A DNA stretch of 64,000 nucleotides. It comes from Cornus controversa. Lineage: Eukaryota; Streptophyta; Magnoliopsida; Cornales; Cornaceae. The position numbers and the translations under genes are program-made. Under the pieces are notes generated by a model that saw only the letters and a list, made by a program, of their open reading frames with translations, made no database searches and was not told where the DNA came from. The stretch spans positions 16,233,353-16,297,352 of the forward strand of contig CM048848.1 in assembly GCA_026545225.1 (NCBI GenBank). The letters are read 5' to 3'. Shown in pieces: positions 1 through 12,100 of this stretch (within the stretch, counting starts at the first letter, position 1; each line of letters opens with the position of its first letter).

Positions 1-325
1 GCAAAATAAAAATATGCAGAGTGGGGTTGTTGTGTTTTAATTCAAAAGGAAACTAAATTTTCGTAGGGCTTGTTCGAAAAGTTCGTCGATTGACGTAACA
101 ATAGTGGCCCTCGATTGATAGCTCGATTCGGTCGAAGTCTAGTGTAGTTTAACTTGGAATATAGGCAAAATAAAATATGCAGAGTGGGGTTGTGTTTTAA
201 TTCAAAAGGAAATTGAATTTTCGTAGAGCTTGATCGAAAAGTTTGTCGATTGACGCAACAATAGTGGCCCTCAATCGATAGCTCGATTCGGTCAAAGTCT
301 ACTGCAGTTTAACTTGGAAAAATTC
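1..325. repeat. Tandem repeat, two ~160-bp units
   Basis: Two direct copies begin at 1 and 165, each opening with GCAAAATAAA and running through a 'GTGGCCCTC' block to 'TTTAACTTGG'. The copies differ at a few per cent of positions and by small indels. The array touches the window edge, so it probably continues to the left. No coding potential is evident. Confidence 0.85.
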
Positions 326-1365
326 AGAACATGAAGTTTTGAAAAACACTTTTACGCATGAACCCTAATTTGGAGAGTGCACTAATGTGTTATTACATTT
401 TTTATCTTTGTAGAAAAGGATTACATATCTACCCTTTAGTGTAGCTTCAAATTAATTCTTCAACAATGAGTAGGAGGTAACAACTAACACTAACTTTTGA
501 AATTTCTAATATAATCTTAACTGGGGGAAAAAAATTTACAGGCTCTAGTTTTGTTCTACAAAATTTGTCACCCAAGTTCTATTGACCTAACAGATTAGAA
601 AAGCAGAAAGCTTGTCCATTTTCATGCATTGTAGAATTTACTCACAGTTGAGCAAGACTGGTGCATAAACTATTTATCTTGGTTTTTTCAATCCCGAATA
701 ATCAGCTAAGTTGCAATCATTTGACCTCAATCGGAAACTTAGCAATAATGCAGATGGTTCTGTTTTATCAAATAGTTAACCGTTCTTTCTATGTAGCGAA
801 AATGGGGAGGGGGGTTTCATGTAGTGAGTTGTTGTGCAAATGTTGTCGGAGAGGTTGGGAGATATGTTTTGACTTTGTTTTCCATTGCTTTTGGAAGATT
901 TTTCAAAATGTACTCGTTTATGGATGATAGTTCTGTTAGCACCCTGAGACAGGCAATATGTTTTCCTTTGTGGGAGCTTAACATTATTATGATATGTTTA
1001 TTAGGAAATCGCTGGTTTGGCTCCAAAGGAAACCTTGCTAGAGTTGGTGCGACGTTGCAGATTTCTCTAGCCATTAAACTTTAGCTTAGCTCACCGTTAG
1101 AGAGAGAGATAATATCCAGGGTAAGGCAATGGGAGGATTGTATACACACTTTGCTCTACTAAACATAAAAAGAAATAGGGCAAGGTAACTTTTTAAGAAA
1201 AATATGGCCACTGTACCTTAAACTATGTCTTTGAAGCTGCAAGACAAGTAATATTGTATTAGAAAGAGTTCAAATGGGGAACGCATTCCACAAAGCTGCA
1301 CAAGGACCAAATAGGGTCCCTACTCTCTCAGTATGTCCAACTAAACTACTCTCTCCCCCATAGAT
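326..1365. other. Non-coding stretch, no gene recognised
   Basis: AT-rich sequence with short open frames only, the longest about 86 codons (824-1084). None resembles a known protein or has convincing splice context. It could be intron or intergenic DNA. Confidence 0.5.
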
Positions 1366-1788
1366 TTACAATTTCTCCCATGAACCAAAAAAAAAAGAGA
1401 ACCAATAATAGAGAATTTCATTGCCCAATAGGATTCTCCTCCCTACTGAATGATCTCCTATTCCATTCCCTCCACAAACACCACCAAACACACAAGGGCT
1501 CCACCCTCCAAAAGTGCCACACGACCTTCCACAGAAAAGCAGTAGAAAAGCTGACCTCATGGTAGCGGTGAGAAGATGCCATCCACGCTAGAGTGTTGGG
1601 CCTACAACCATCCACCACTTGACGATAAATCAACTTCAAAGAGCTAATGGCGTCCTCCAACTCCCAATCTTGGAAGTTCCTCGAAAATTGAACATCCCAA
1701 GTCGTATTACTGCTATCAATACGATAGCAATCGGCGACAAAAATGTGTTTATCCAGGGCAATCCGATAAAGAGAAAATAAGGATTCAA
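1366..1788 (-). mobile_element. L1-type LINE ORF2 C-terminal fragment
   Basis: Read on the minus strand from about 1788 downward, the translation shows the block that follows reverse transcriptase in plant L1 elements: a 'SLYRIALDK' and 'VADCYR' stretch, then the hallmark 'W.VQFSRNFQDWELED', a 'SLKLIY' stretch, and near 1480 'PLCVWWCLWREWNRRSF', matching the usual W.iWkERNrR motif. The zinc-finger-like (zf-RVT) part expected between these two blocks is largely missing, and the last part lies beyond an in-frame stop, so the fragment is internally deleted and dead. No endonuclease or RT part and no target duplication were found. The right end abuts the LTR-like sequence at 1786, suggesting truncation by or before that insertion. 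Confidence 0.7.
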
Positions 1789-1907
1789 AGTTGTTTATCT
1801 TGTTCTTGCGCGAACAATTTCATAGCTTTCGCTTTGTCAGTTGATGTAGGACAGTTTTAGTAGGTTTCATATTATATATATCTATATATATAATTAATGT
1901 TGGGTAC

Positions 1908-2171
1908 TAATTTTCTTTTATTTTAGTTTCCTTTTGGAAATAGATTTCCTTTTCCTAATAGGATTAGGATTTCTACAAGTTTCCTTTTGTTTTTAGGTTT
2001 CCTAGTGCTGATAGGATTATAATTTCTCTATTATAAATACATGTACTGGCATAAGGCATAAATCAATCAATCAATTTATCAATAATATACCAATTGCTTT
2101 GCAATTTTCTTAACAATTTCAAAGTTGTTTATCTTGTTTGTGCGTGAACAATTTCATAGCCTCTTGGGCAG
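1908..2171 (+). repeat. LTR block of the old chromovirus (left copy)
   Basis: Direct-repeat partner of 15898-16148; it shares the TTTCCTTTTGGAAATAG, 'TAGGATTAGGATTTCTACAAG' and 'CTATTATAAATA' segments in the same order. The last bases, GGCAG (2167-2171), are the target duplication of the element inserted at 2172. Confidence 0.7.
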
Positions 2172-2254
2172 TGTAAGGACCTGATTATTTTTGGCCGGTT
2201 CCGAACTAATTTTGGACCGGGTTTCTTTTTTTTCGAATTAATTAATTTTGGAAA

Positions 2255-2259
2255 AGTGT

Positions 2260-2307
<48 letters not shown>

Positions 2308-3000
2308 ATGGAGAGAGAGTTTCATATGTGGAATTATGGTATGTGTGGAGGATTTATATGTATATATATATATATATATATATGGAGATGTATATATATA
2401 TATATTAGATCAATATATTTATATTTAATTATAAATATATGTGGATGGGCAAGAGTAATTATATACATATATGTATATATATATGTATGAGGAATAATAT
2501 GCATATGTATCACATTATGTATATGTATGTGTATTGAAAATATGTAGTATTATGTATATGTGTTATATACATATATATATATATATAATAATAATAACAT
2601 GTGGGTTAGGTGTATATATATATAATATGCATATATGTATGTGGACAAGAATGACTTGGGGGAAATATGTGGACCAAAAGAGAGGAGATAAAGTAGGAGA
2701 AAAGAAAGAAGATAAGATTGAAAGGAGAGAAGGCAGGTGGGTTGTCGGCTGAGAAGAGAAGAGTGGTTCGGCTGAGAGGAAAAAGAAAGAGAAAAGAAAG
2801 AAAAGAAAAAGAGAAGAAGAGAGAGAAGCCGAGAAAGAAAGAAGAAGGAAGAAGAGAAGGGTAGAGAGAGAAACTGATAGAGAGAGAAAATGAGAGGAGA
2901 GGGAGAACCCGAGAGGTAGAGAATTGTAGAGAGAGAAAGAAAGAGAGAGCTTCATTATAGAGAGAGAAAGAGTGAAGCCGAGAGAGAGGAAGAGTCTGCT
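2255..3000. repeat. (TA)n followed by GA-rich purine tract in LTR
   Basis: Roughly 45 bp of near-pure TA at 2261-2303, further TA/ATGT repeats to about 2640, then about 300 bp that is almost all purine on the plus strand. The same succession is present in the other three LTRs of the family at 9080-9820, 49730-50190 and 56275-56750. Long serine/phenylalanine or lysine/arginine frames here are by-products of the skewed composition. Confidence 0.85.
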
Positions 3001-5540
3001 GGTGGTCCACGGCTGTGCGTACGGCTAGTTCGCGACTGGGGATGGCCGTCTTGGGTGGTCCGTTCAGCAGGGTATGGTGTTCGTGGCTGGAGGAGCTTAG
3101 GCTAGCTGGGTCGCGGTTGGTGGTGGCAACGGGTGGTTTCCGATAGGGGTCTCTCGGTTGGTTCGTGGCTGATGGTTTCGGTGGGTGAAGTGATGGTGCC
3201 GAGAAGGGTGAAGCTTGAGGGTCTCTTGACTGGTTGGTGGTTGGCTCAGCTGTAGGTGCTGGCCGGTAGCAACTTCAGCGGGCTGAGGTGTGGTGGAACC
3301 CGGTGGTCTCGGGCTTGAAGAAGGCTCGGCTGGTGGCTGGGTTGAGCTCGCAGCAGGTGGGTCACGGTGGCAGCATGGGTGATGCTATGTAAAAGATGGT
3401 GAATTGTTTGAAATGGGTCCTTGAAGGATGTTTGGTGTGGTAAGGATGGAGATGCCTGGATTAGTTCTTTGAGTTAGTTTGAAATTGGGTTATGGATTAT
3501 AATGTTGGATTAAAAATTGTTTGGGCTCACATTTTGTTTTGTTTGGGGCTTGGATATGAAATTAGGTTGCATAAAAATAATTGGGGCTAAGATTGGTTAA
3601 GTGAAAATGATTGGGCTGCCATGGTTGGGTCTTGTTTGGGCAGCCATGAATTTAGCTTGGTACTTGGTCTCAAGTTAAATATGCATGTATGGGCTACTAA
3701 ATTGGATTTGGGCCAATTGATTGGGTTAGTTTCATGGGCCGGACAGTTGAATTAAAATTTGGGTTGTCTTGGAATTGATTTTTTGATTGAGCCTTGTTAA
3801 TGGAGATGGGACTTGTTATATGGGCCTAGTGTTTGGGCAATCATTGTTTGGGCTAGATAATTATTTTTCGGGCTGATTTTGGTTGGGCCAATGACTGAAT
3901 TGGTTTGGCTTAGTTTTCAATTTAATTGGACTAACTTTGTGTTTGGTTGAGGCTTAGTCAAGTAAATTGGATTGGAGTTGAATTAATGGCGGGCCGAACT
4001 TGGTATTGGAACTGGGCTTGGGGATTAGACCTCAGAATTGATTGGGTTTGTTTGATTTGGATCCATCAAATGGACTGGTTTGCTTGGCGAAAAGTATAGT
4101 GGCAGTAAATTGGCGGATACACATCGGGACGAAATTGGAGATTTTTGGAGTTCTCACTCCAAATTGAGGTAGGGGGTGTGCGTCGTGTTTTTCATTCCAA
4201 GTTTAATTTCATGTTAATGACATAAAGTATATGTTTTTATGTTATTTGTGATTAAATGAACTTTGGAATATAATCTTTGATATAAATTGATGTATGAATT
4301 GTTGTTTATACCTTATGTGACATGTAGCGCATGTATGGGCCTTTTGGTTGAAAATTATGTTTTACAAGAAGATGAATGAGTTTCTTTTGCGTTGAAAAGA
4401 TTGCTCCATGTGTTAAAATGCATGAATTGATTATATATGCAAAATGGTATATGTATGGTATGTGTAGAATTTTGGAGAAAATGATGAAAACCGAGTTTTG
4501 GGAAATGAGCTTGTTCTTTTGGCATTGTGAAATTTTGAATAACATGCTAGAATGGATTTAAGGCATGTATTGAGTGTAATGCATCCAATGTGCGAATGTA
4601 TATGTAGAAATGTGAAGTATTTTGTGCTTGTGATGAATACTCGGGAATGACTCATAGAAAATAGAAGGGGAAAACATCCTCTTTGGGGTTGAAAGTCCTC
4701 TACCTTGCGCAAGTGGGTGGTGACCGGACGGGTTAGTAGCCCGAAATAGCCAAAGGGTTTTAAGATATGGGACTACGGTACATATCATGTGTGTGGCGTG
4801 CGTGTGAGCTCAATTCCGAGTATAGTGTGATTTTTGTGTTGAATTATGTGACGTGATGTGACTTATGTGAAGTGAGTGAATTTGTTGATAAATTCATGTG
4901 TATCATATGTTATAGATATGATGGGTTGCGAAATGAAGTATGTTGTAAATTTATGTGGTTGTCCATTTACATTTGATGAATATGCCGTGATTTGAAAGAA
5001 ATGAGTTGAAATGTGAGTTTTATGATGATTCCGTTAAACTTGTGTTTAAACCCCATTTTGGTCATATGTTATAGATATGATGAGACTGTGCATTATTGCA
5101 TGTTTAGATTGAAAATTTTGTGGTAGTCAAGTATCGTGATGTCTATGCCATGTGAAGTGAAAGTTTCGATCTTTGGACTAGAATGCTAGGAAGTATGACA
5201 CGTAGTTAAGCGGTACATGTTGATTGTGTTTATGCGTTGATATGAGATGTGAATTTGGACGGATTGCACAACGTATTACCTTGAGCCCGTTGAAAATTGC
5301 TCATCCCCCTACACTAACACTTTCAGGGCATGACAAAGAGATGGTTGGTGGTGTGAAATCGTCAGTTGGACTTAGAGTTAGAAGAAATTCTTATTTTTAA
5401 TCTTTTATGTTATGCGCGTCCGAGATGTGGACATGATGCGCTTAGACATGTATAAAGGGACTTCCATTTTGAGATGTTGTATATGGACATTGTGACTTTA
5501 ATGTTGCCTTGTAGATTAGAATGTTTATGTATGTTGTAGA

Positions 5541-5626
5541 AATGCTGGGGGGACACGTGCCCAGAAGTGTCCATTTTTATTGTTAGATATAAATGTTGGG
5601 GGGACACGAGCCCAGAAGTGTCCATT
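5541..5626 (+). repeat. Twin GGACAC/GTGTCC stem-loops near LTR 3' end
   Basis: Two direct units about 51 bp apart each carry GGACAC...GTGTCC arms (5551-5556/5567-5572 and 5602-5607/5618-5623) around a ten-base loop containing GCCCAGAA or a close variant. The first unit includes a CACGTG core. The pair is preserved in the other family LTRs (near 12380-12460, 52756-52838 and 59171-59252). Confidence 0.7.
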
Positions 5627-5805
5627 TGAATTGAAAGCAGGTATAACACGCCAGGATCTGATTATTTAGAATGGGTCATGCCCAATTTTCGTAAAAATAA
5701 TAGGAAATTGAGATTGTATGATCAGGTGGAGGTTATAGCGTGAGGGTGATCTCACGGAGTTCACACCTCGGTTTCCGGGTCTCGGGAATCGGGGCGTGAC
5801 AGGAA

Positions 5806-5817
5806 TGGTATCAGAGC
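5806..5817 (+). other. Primer-binding site (initiator Met tRNA), copy 1
   Basis: TGGTATCAGAGC, four bases after the LTR, complementary to the 3' end of plant initiator methionine tRNA, the usual primer of plant LTR retrotransposons. Confidence 0.9.
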
Positions 5818-5818
5818 T

Positions 5819-6119
5819 CTAGGTTGGAATACCTAGGGACGACGGGTGATGGACATATCATGTGTATGGTTGAGAAGGTTGGATTTTGTACCTGATACCA
5901 GAGTGGTATCTATCAGAGCACTAGGTTGGAATACCTAGTGGCGACGGGTAAGGATTGAGGACTTGAGGAACTCTGGATTGCTGTTAAAGCATTAGGTTTG
6001 ACGACCTAGGGTATCAAAGTCGTAGGTTCGAATACCTAAGGACGGATGGTCAAATCGCGTGTTGATTTGGAGATAGGCAATGGTTGATAGTTGTCTAGAT
6101 GATAGGTTTGATTACCTAT
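5819..6119 (+). other. Array of five short stem-loops downstream of PBS, copy 1
   Basis: Five imperfect repeats with TAGGT/ACCTA arms and six-base loops lie at 5819-5836, 5921-5938, 5993-6008, 6023-6038 and 6102-6119. The first two are identical (CTAGGTTGGAATACCTAG). A further hairpin, GATACCAGAGTGGTATC, is at 5894-5910, next to a second PBS-like string at 5904-5919. The fourth unit (GGTTCGAATACC) resembles a tRNA T-arm/B box. Their position is where LTR elements usually keep RNA packaging or dimerisation signals; that role is inference. Confidence 0.7.
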
Positions 6120-8954
6120 GGATGATAGTGGAATGACTTGCTTGGTTTGAGCAATCCTAATGAAAGATCAAGGTATTGGTGTGTGAAACTGGTTTCGATT
6201 GGTAATAACTCCCAGAGTTAGTTGAGTTTAGATTTTAACTTAGTGATTAAGCCTTGTTAGTGAGTAACGAATAGATACCGCAAGGGATATTGCGAGTGTT
6301 TAGGTCCTTAGAGGTACTTAGGGGCTTATGATGTGTTATTGGTAAGTGTATTGCTGAGAATGACAATTGAGATTGAAAGAGGATACAAGGAAGGTATATT
6401 GCCGGAGTTGGGCTAACTGGGAAAAGTGGTCTGGCCAGACATTTTTCTTGGATTAGCGTTTCTCTTACAATACACCGGCTCTTGTGGATGATTGAGTTGT
6501 TTCGTCTGGATGATGACAGATAAAAGATTCTCTATAGTGGGAATGTCACTGAAAGTGATTGGTGTAGATAGTCAAGGATACTACTTTAGACTATAGATGT
6601 GGATAGATTGGTAGGTGTTTATCAATGAGTACGGAGGATGAGAGTAGGTTGGTTTGAACCACTCTAGATTTTGTGTTCTAGTATATGTGTGTACTAGAGG
6701 GACTGGGCCGTGTTTCACACTTGCTCAGGCAGAGGAAGTACCGGGACCGTGTATGGTCAGGAGTATTTTCTTAGTTTCAGCCCGAGGGCTAGGGATTTGA
6801 TTTGTGTAGAGGCATCATATGTCATATCATGCATGGTACGTGTTTAATTGTTTAGCATGTTGTATGTTATATGCTATGTGGTGTATGTGATTCATGTAAC
6901 TGAGCATTGCATTTTTGTGTTGCATTTTGTGCCACATGGTAAGTAGTGACATGTAGTCACCTAGCGATTTCAGTTTTGAGGATTGGTAAACCTGGGTAGA
7001 GGTTTGAACCCGAGTGGGCCATGTAGTGATAGACCTTGAAAGTATGAGTTTGGAATTGTGGAGAAAGGTGTGATTTACCTTGTAGTTTCCCAAACCAAGA
7101 GTTTGGTGATTCAGATTTACGTTGTAAACATTGCACGACGATTAAGGACTCAGGATTGATTTAAATTCTTAGAGTCAGTAGACATGTGATGACTTAGAGG
7201 TCTGAAGAATATAAGACGTTAGGATTATGTGCATTATGATGCATCTTAATACCTAGATGCTGAATAATGCAATAGTGATGCATGGAAAGATTTGTGGGGT
7301 CCTAGACGAAGCAGTCAGGATCTTGGGGTCTCAAGTGAGATGCTGGAAAGGAATGGATAAATATCCGAGAAGTCGAAAACATCCGTTAGGATTAATGGAT
7401 GAGCAAGTTGGATTCATTCTTTGAGAAATGAGGTTGTGAAGTTAAGGGCATGTAAAACCCCAATCTTGGCACTAAATGCCAATGGAAATGTAGTCCACAA
7501 AAATGGACAGGACTGGAAGATTTGTTTTGACAAGTGCACTCCTTATGTGCCTTGACCTCAGTGGTGTGCTGTGATATGCGCGCGATAGATACAGTTGGAT
7601 CATAGTGTGGATATGTTGTTAAGATAAGGAAGGGTTGATAGTGGATGAGGATCCTGACATATGGTATCTGAAGTGAGGATAATTTCTTACCGTGAAGGGG
7701 AGAGGTGGACGCAGTGGACGCGTAGATGCAGTGGGCTGCGGCCACTGTATGGTTGCTATTTGGTTACTGTAGGTGACCTCGAACTTTCATTGGTAAGGGT
7801 TATCTAAAGTGAAGTGCTAATATGAGAGAACTTCCCTCTAACTATCAACTAGTTTCTTGGAGTGAAGGATGAAATGAGAAATGATTCTCCTCTTGAATAA
7901 CGAGACTATAAACCAGTGGGATGTAAGATCCTAGACTTGGCATTGGATTTTAACGGGTTGTGGTCTATGAGACTGGGCAGGATTATGTGGCTTGCTGCGG
8001 CAAGTACACTATTTATGTGATTTTTATTGGCGAGTACACGGTTATGTATCTTGCTGGTGAGTGCACTTGTGATGTGCACTGGATTGACGTGGCTTGTGTT
8101 GTGAAGATGCCCAGGATATTAGGCTAAGCCCAGGAATGGTATGCCAGATTGAAAGTCATGTTTGACAATGACGGAGCGATTTGGAGCATTGATGATCCCA
8201 GGTAATAGGAAAGTATCACTGTGAGTGATTGATGTGATTAGTCGAGGGGATTACCTTAGACTTGTGATAGAGATAGACTCGATAGGTCTTAAGGTAGAGA
8301 ATGTGGACTCTAGGAAGCGAGTGCTTCGAAGGACTGTGAAAGTGAACCGTACATGGGGTTCGGAGATCATTAGGAATTGTCTATGCATCTTGTGACTGTT
8401 TTGGAGTTATTCACTCACATTAGCTAGACCATTCCATGATTAGACTACTTTAAAGTAATTAAGATGCACCGATCGCGTTGGACTCGAGTGTTATGAGTTA
8501 TGTATTGCAAGAACAACGGCTGGAGTATATGGAAGGAGAGAGTGGCGATTATCGACGTGAGTGTTGGTTCTACACGTTGAATTGTGCATAAAAGATGGAA
8601 TTTTCTTGAAAAAGCACAAGTGTAATGATTTCAATGAGATGAGTGGAAACGATTTGAGGGTATTTGTGAAGAATTGGTATAAATGAGTGTTCTTGGGTTG
8701 TGACTATGAGGTGTATGGATTGTGGTACCAATGAGAGGTGAATGTACGAATTTCATCAAGTTTTAATCAAGCCGAGTTTGTATAGGAATTGGTGAGGCGG
8801 ATGGCGATGAGCTTATGCCTGTGTATTGCATATTTATGATTAGCTATCGTGATTGTAAAATTCTTGGAATGACTCTTGAGATTAGAGCGGTGACGGGGAA
8901 CCCGAGTAACCTTGATTTCCGTGAGTCAGAAATTCAGAGATGGGATTGAGTACG

Positions 8955-8992
8955 CAAATTTCGAGGACGAAATTTTTTGAAGGTGGGAAGGT
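8955..8992 (+). other. Chromovirus-type polypurine region, copy 1
   Basis: 'TTTCGAGGACGAAATT' followed by GAAGGTGGGAAGGT immediately before the 3' LTR. In autonomous plant chromoviruses the same box encodes the last residues of the polyprotein and leads into the polypurine tract, so it marks the descent of this non-coding element. Confidence 0.8.
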
Positions 8993-9080
8993 TGTAAGGA
9001 CCTGATTATTTTTGGCCGGTTCCGAACTAATTTTGGACCGGGTTTCTTTTTTTTCGAATTAATTAATTTTGGAAAAGTGT

Positions 9081-9136
<56 letters not shown>

Positions 9137-12100
9137 ATGGAGAGAGAGTTTCATATGTGGAATTATGGTATGTGTGGAGGATTTATATGTATATATATAT
9201 ATATATATGGAGATGTATATATATATATATATATTAGATCAATATATTTATATTTAATTATAAATATATGTGGATGGGCAAGAGTAATTATATACATATA
9301 TGTATATATATATGTATGAGGAATAATATGCATATGTATCACATTATGTATATGTATGTGTATTGAAAATATGTAGTATTATGTATATGTGTTATATACA
9401 TATATATATATATATATAATAATAACATGTGGGTTAGGTGTATATATATATAATATGCATATATGTATGTGGACAAGAATGACTTGGGGGAAATATGTGG
9501 ACCAAAAGAGAGGAGATAAAGTAGGAGAAAAGAAAGAAGATAAGATTGAAAGGAGAGAAGGCAGGTGGGTTGTCGGCTGAGAAGAGAAGAGTGGTTCGGC
9601 TGAGAGGAAAAAGAAAGAGAAAAGAAAGAAAAGAAAAAGAGAAGAAGAGAGAGAAGCCGAGAAAGAAAGAAGAAGGAAGAAGAGAAGGGTAGAGAGAGAA
9701 ACTGATAGAGAGAGAAAATGAGAGGAGAGGGAGAACCCGAGAGGTAGAGAATTGTAGAGAGAGAAAGAAAGAGAGAGCTTCATTATAGAGAGAGAAAGAG
9801 TGAAGCCGAGAGAGAGGAAGAGTCTGCTGGTGGTCCACGGCTGTGCGTACGGCTAGTTCGCGACTGGGGATGGCCGTCTTGGGTGGTCCGTTCAGCAGGG
9901 TATGGTGTTCGTGGCTGGAGGAGCTTAGGCTAGCTGGGTCGCGGTTGGTGGTGGCAACGGGTGGTTTCCGATAGGGGTCTCTCGGTTGGTTCGTGGCTGA
10001 TGGTTTCGGTGGGTGAAGTGATGGTGCCGAGAAGGGTGAAGCTTGAGGGTCTCTTGACTGGTTGGTGGTTGGTGGTTGGCTCAGCTGTAGGTGCTGGCCG
10101 GTAGCAACTTCAGCGGGCTGAGGTGTGGTGGAACCCGGTGGTCTCGGGCTTGAAGAAGGCTCGGCTGGTGGCTGGGTTGAGCTCGCAGCAGGTGGGTCAC
10201 GGTGGCAGCATGGGTGATGCTATGTAAAAGATGGTGAATTGTTTGAAATGGGTCCTTGAAGGATGTTTGGTGTGGTAAGGATGGAGATGCCTGGATTAGT
10301 TCTTTGAGTTAGTTTGAAATTGGGTTATGGATTATAATGTTGGATTAAAAATTGTTTGGGCTCACATTTTGTTTTGTTTGGGGCTTGGATATGAAATTAG
10401 GTTGCATAAAAATAATTGGGGCTAAGATTGGTTAAGTGAAAATGATTGGGCTGCCATGGTTGGGTCTTGTTTGGGCAGCCATGAATTTAGCTTGGTACTT
10501 GGTCTCAAGTTAAATATGCATGTATGGGCTACTAAATTGGATTTGGGCCAATTGATTGGGTTAGTTTCATGGGCCGGACAGTTGAATTAAAATTTGGGTT
10601 GTCTTGGAATTGATTTTTTGATTGAGCCTTGTTAATGGAGATGGGACTTGTTATATGGGCCTAGTGTTTGGGCAATCATTGTTTGGGCTAGATAATTATT
10701 TTTCGGGCTGATTTTGGTTGGGCCAATGACTGAATTGGTTTGGCTTAGTTTTCAATTTAATTGGACTAACTTTGTGTTTGGTTGAGGCTTAGTCAAGTAA
10801 ATTGGATTGGAGTTGAATTAATGGCGGGCCGAACTTGGTATTGGAACTGGGTTTGGGGATTAGACCTCAGAATTGATTGGGTTTGTTTGATTTGGATCCA
10901 TCAAATGGACTGGTTTGCTTGGCGAAAAGTATAGTGGCAGTAAATTGGCGGATACACATCGGGACGAAATTGGAGATTTTTGGAGTTCTCACTCCAAATT
11001 GAGGTAGGGGGTGTGCGTCGTGTTTTTCATTCCAAATTTAATTTCATGTTAATGACATAAAGTATATGTTTTTATGTTATTTGTGATTAAATGAACTTTG
11101 GAATATAATCTTTGATATAAATTGATGTATGAATTGTTGTTTATACCTTATGTGACATGTAGCGCATGTATGGGCCTTTTGGTTGAAAATTATGTTTTAC
11201 AAGAAGATGAATGAGTTTCTTTTGCGTTGAAAAGATTGCTCCATGTTTTAAAATGCATGAATTGATTATATATGCAAAATGGTATATGTATGGTATGTGT
11301 AGAATTTTGGAGAAAATGATGAAAACCGAGTTTTGGGAAATGAGCTTGTTCTTTTGGCATTGTGAAATTTTGAATAACATGCTAGAATGGATTTAAGGCA
11401 TGTATTGAGTGTAATGCATCCAATGTGCGAATGTATATGTAGAAATGTGAAGTATTTTGTGCTTGTGATGAATACTCGGGAATGACTCATAGAAAATAGA
11501 AGGGGAAAACATCCTCTTTGGGGTTGAAAGTCCTCTACCTTGCGCAAGTGGGTGGTGACCGGACGGGTTAGTAGCCCGAAATAGCCAAAGGGTTTTAAGA
11601 TATGGGACTACGGTACATATCATGTGTGTGGCGTGCGTGTGAGCTCAATTCCGAGTATAGTGTGATTTTTGTGTTGAATTATGTGACGTGATGTGACTTA
11701 TGTGAAGTGAGTGAATTTGTTGATAAATTCATGTGTATCATATGTTATAGATATGATGGGTTGCGAAATGAAGTATGTTGTAAATTTATGTGGTTGTCCA
11801 TTTACATTTGATGAATATGCCGTGATTTGAAAGAAATGAGTTGAAATGTGAGTTTTATAATGATTCCGTTAAACTTGTGTTTAAACCCCATTTTGGTCAT
11901 ATGTTATAGATATGATGAGACTGTGCATTATTACAAGTTTAGATTGAAAATTTTGTGGTAGTCAAGTATCGTGATGTCTATGCCATGTGAAGTGAAAGTT
12001 TCGATCTTTGGACTAGAATGCTAGGAAGTATGACACGTAGTTAAGCGGTACATGTTGATTGTGTTTATGCGTTGATATGAGATGTGAATTTGGACGGATT

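Larger units (their letters stand above)
2172..5801 (+). repeat. 5' LTR of non-coding element copy 1
   Basis: 3,630 bp, TG...CA ends. Layout: AT-repeat region (about 2260-2640), purine-rich GA region (about 2690-3000), G-rich region (3000-3370), a segment rich in 'TTGGGCT' words (3500-4100), then a conserved 3' half from 'GAGATTTTTGGAGTTCTCACTCC' onward that is shared with copy 2. Confidence 0.9.
5802..8992 (+). other. Conserved non-coding interior, copy 1
   Basis: 3.19 kb with no gag, protease, RT, RNase H or integrase motif in any frame; the longest open frame is about 117 codons on the minus strand and is unrecognisable. It aligns along its whole length with the interior of copy 2 (53013-56186) with only scattered differences, so it is maintained by transposition rather than drifting freely. 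Some segments recur within it in diverged form, for example 6547-6618 and 8213-8290, both starting with a TCACT..AGTGA palindrome. Confidence 0.8.

Noticed and set aside
824-1084. 86-codon frame near the left edge
   Set aside because: Overlaps equally long frames in other phases and both strands; no homology recognised.
6023-6038. A tRNA gene or Pol III B box in the leader
   Set aside because: GGTTCGAATACC has one extra base against the B-box consensus and no A box or cloverleaf surrounds it; kept only as a resemblance.
7392-7745. 117-codon minus-strand frame in the interior of copy 1
   Set aside because: Not kept as a comparable frame in copy 2 and no recognisable domain; the interior is non-coding.
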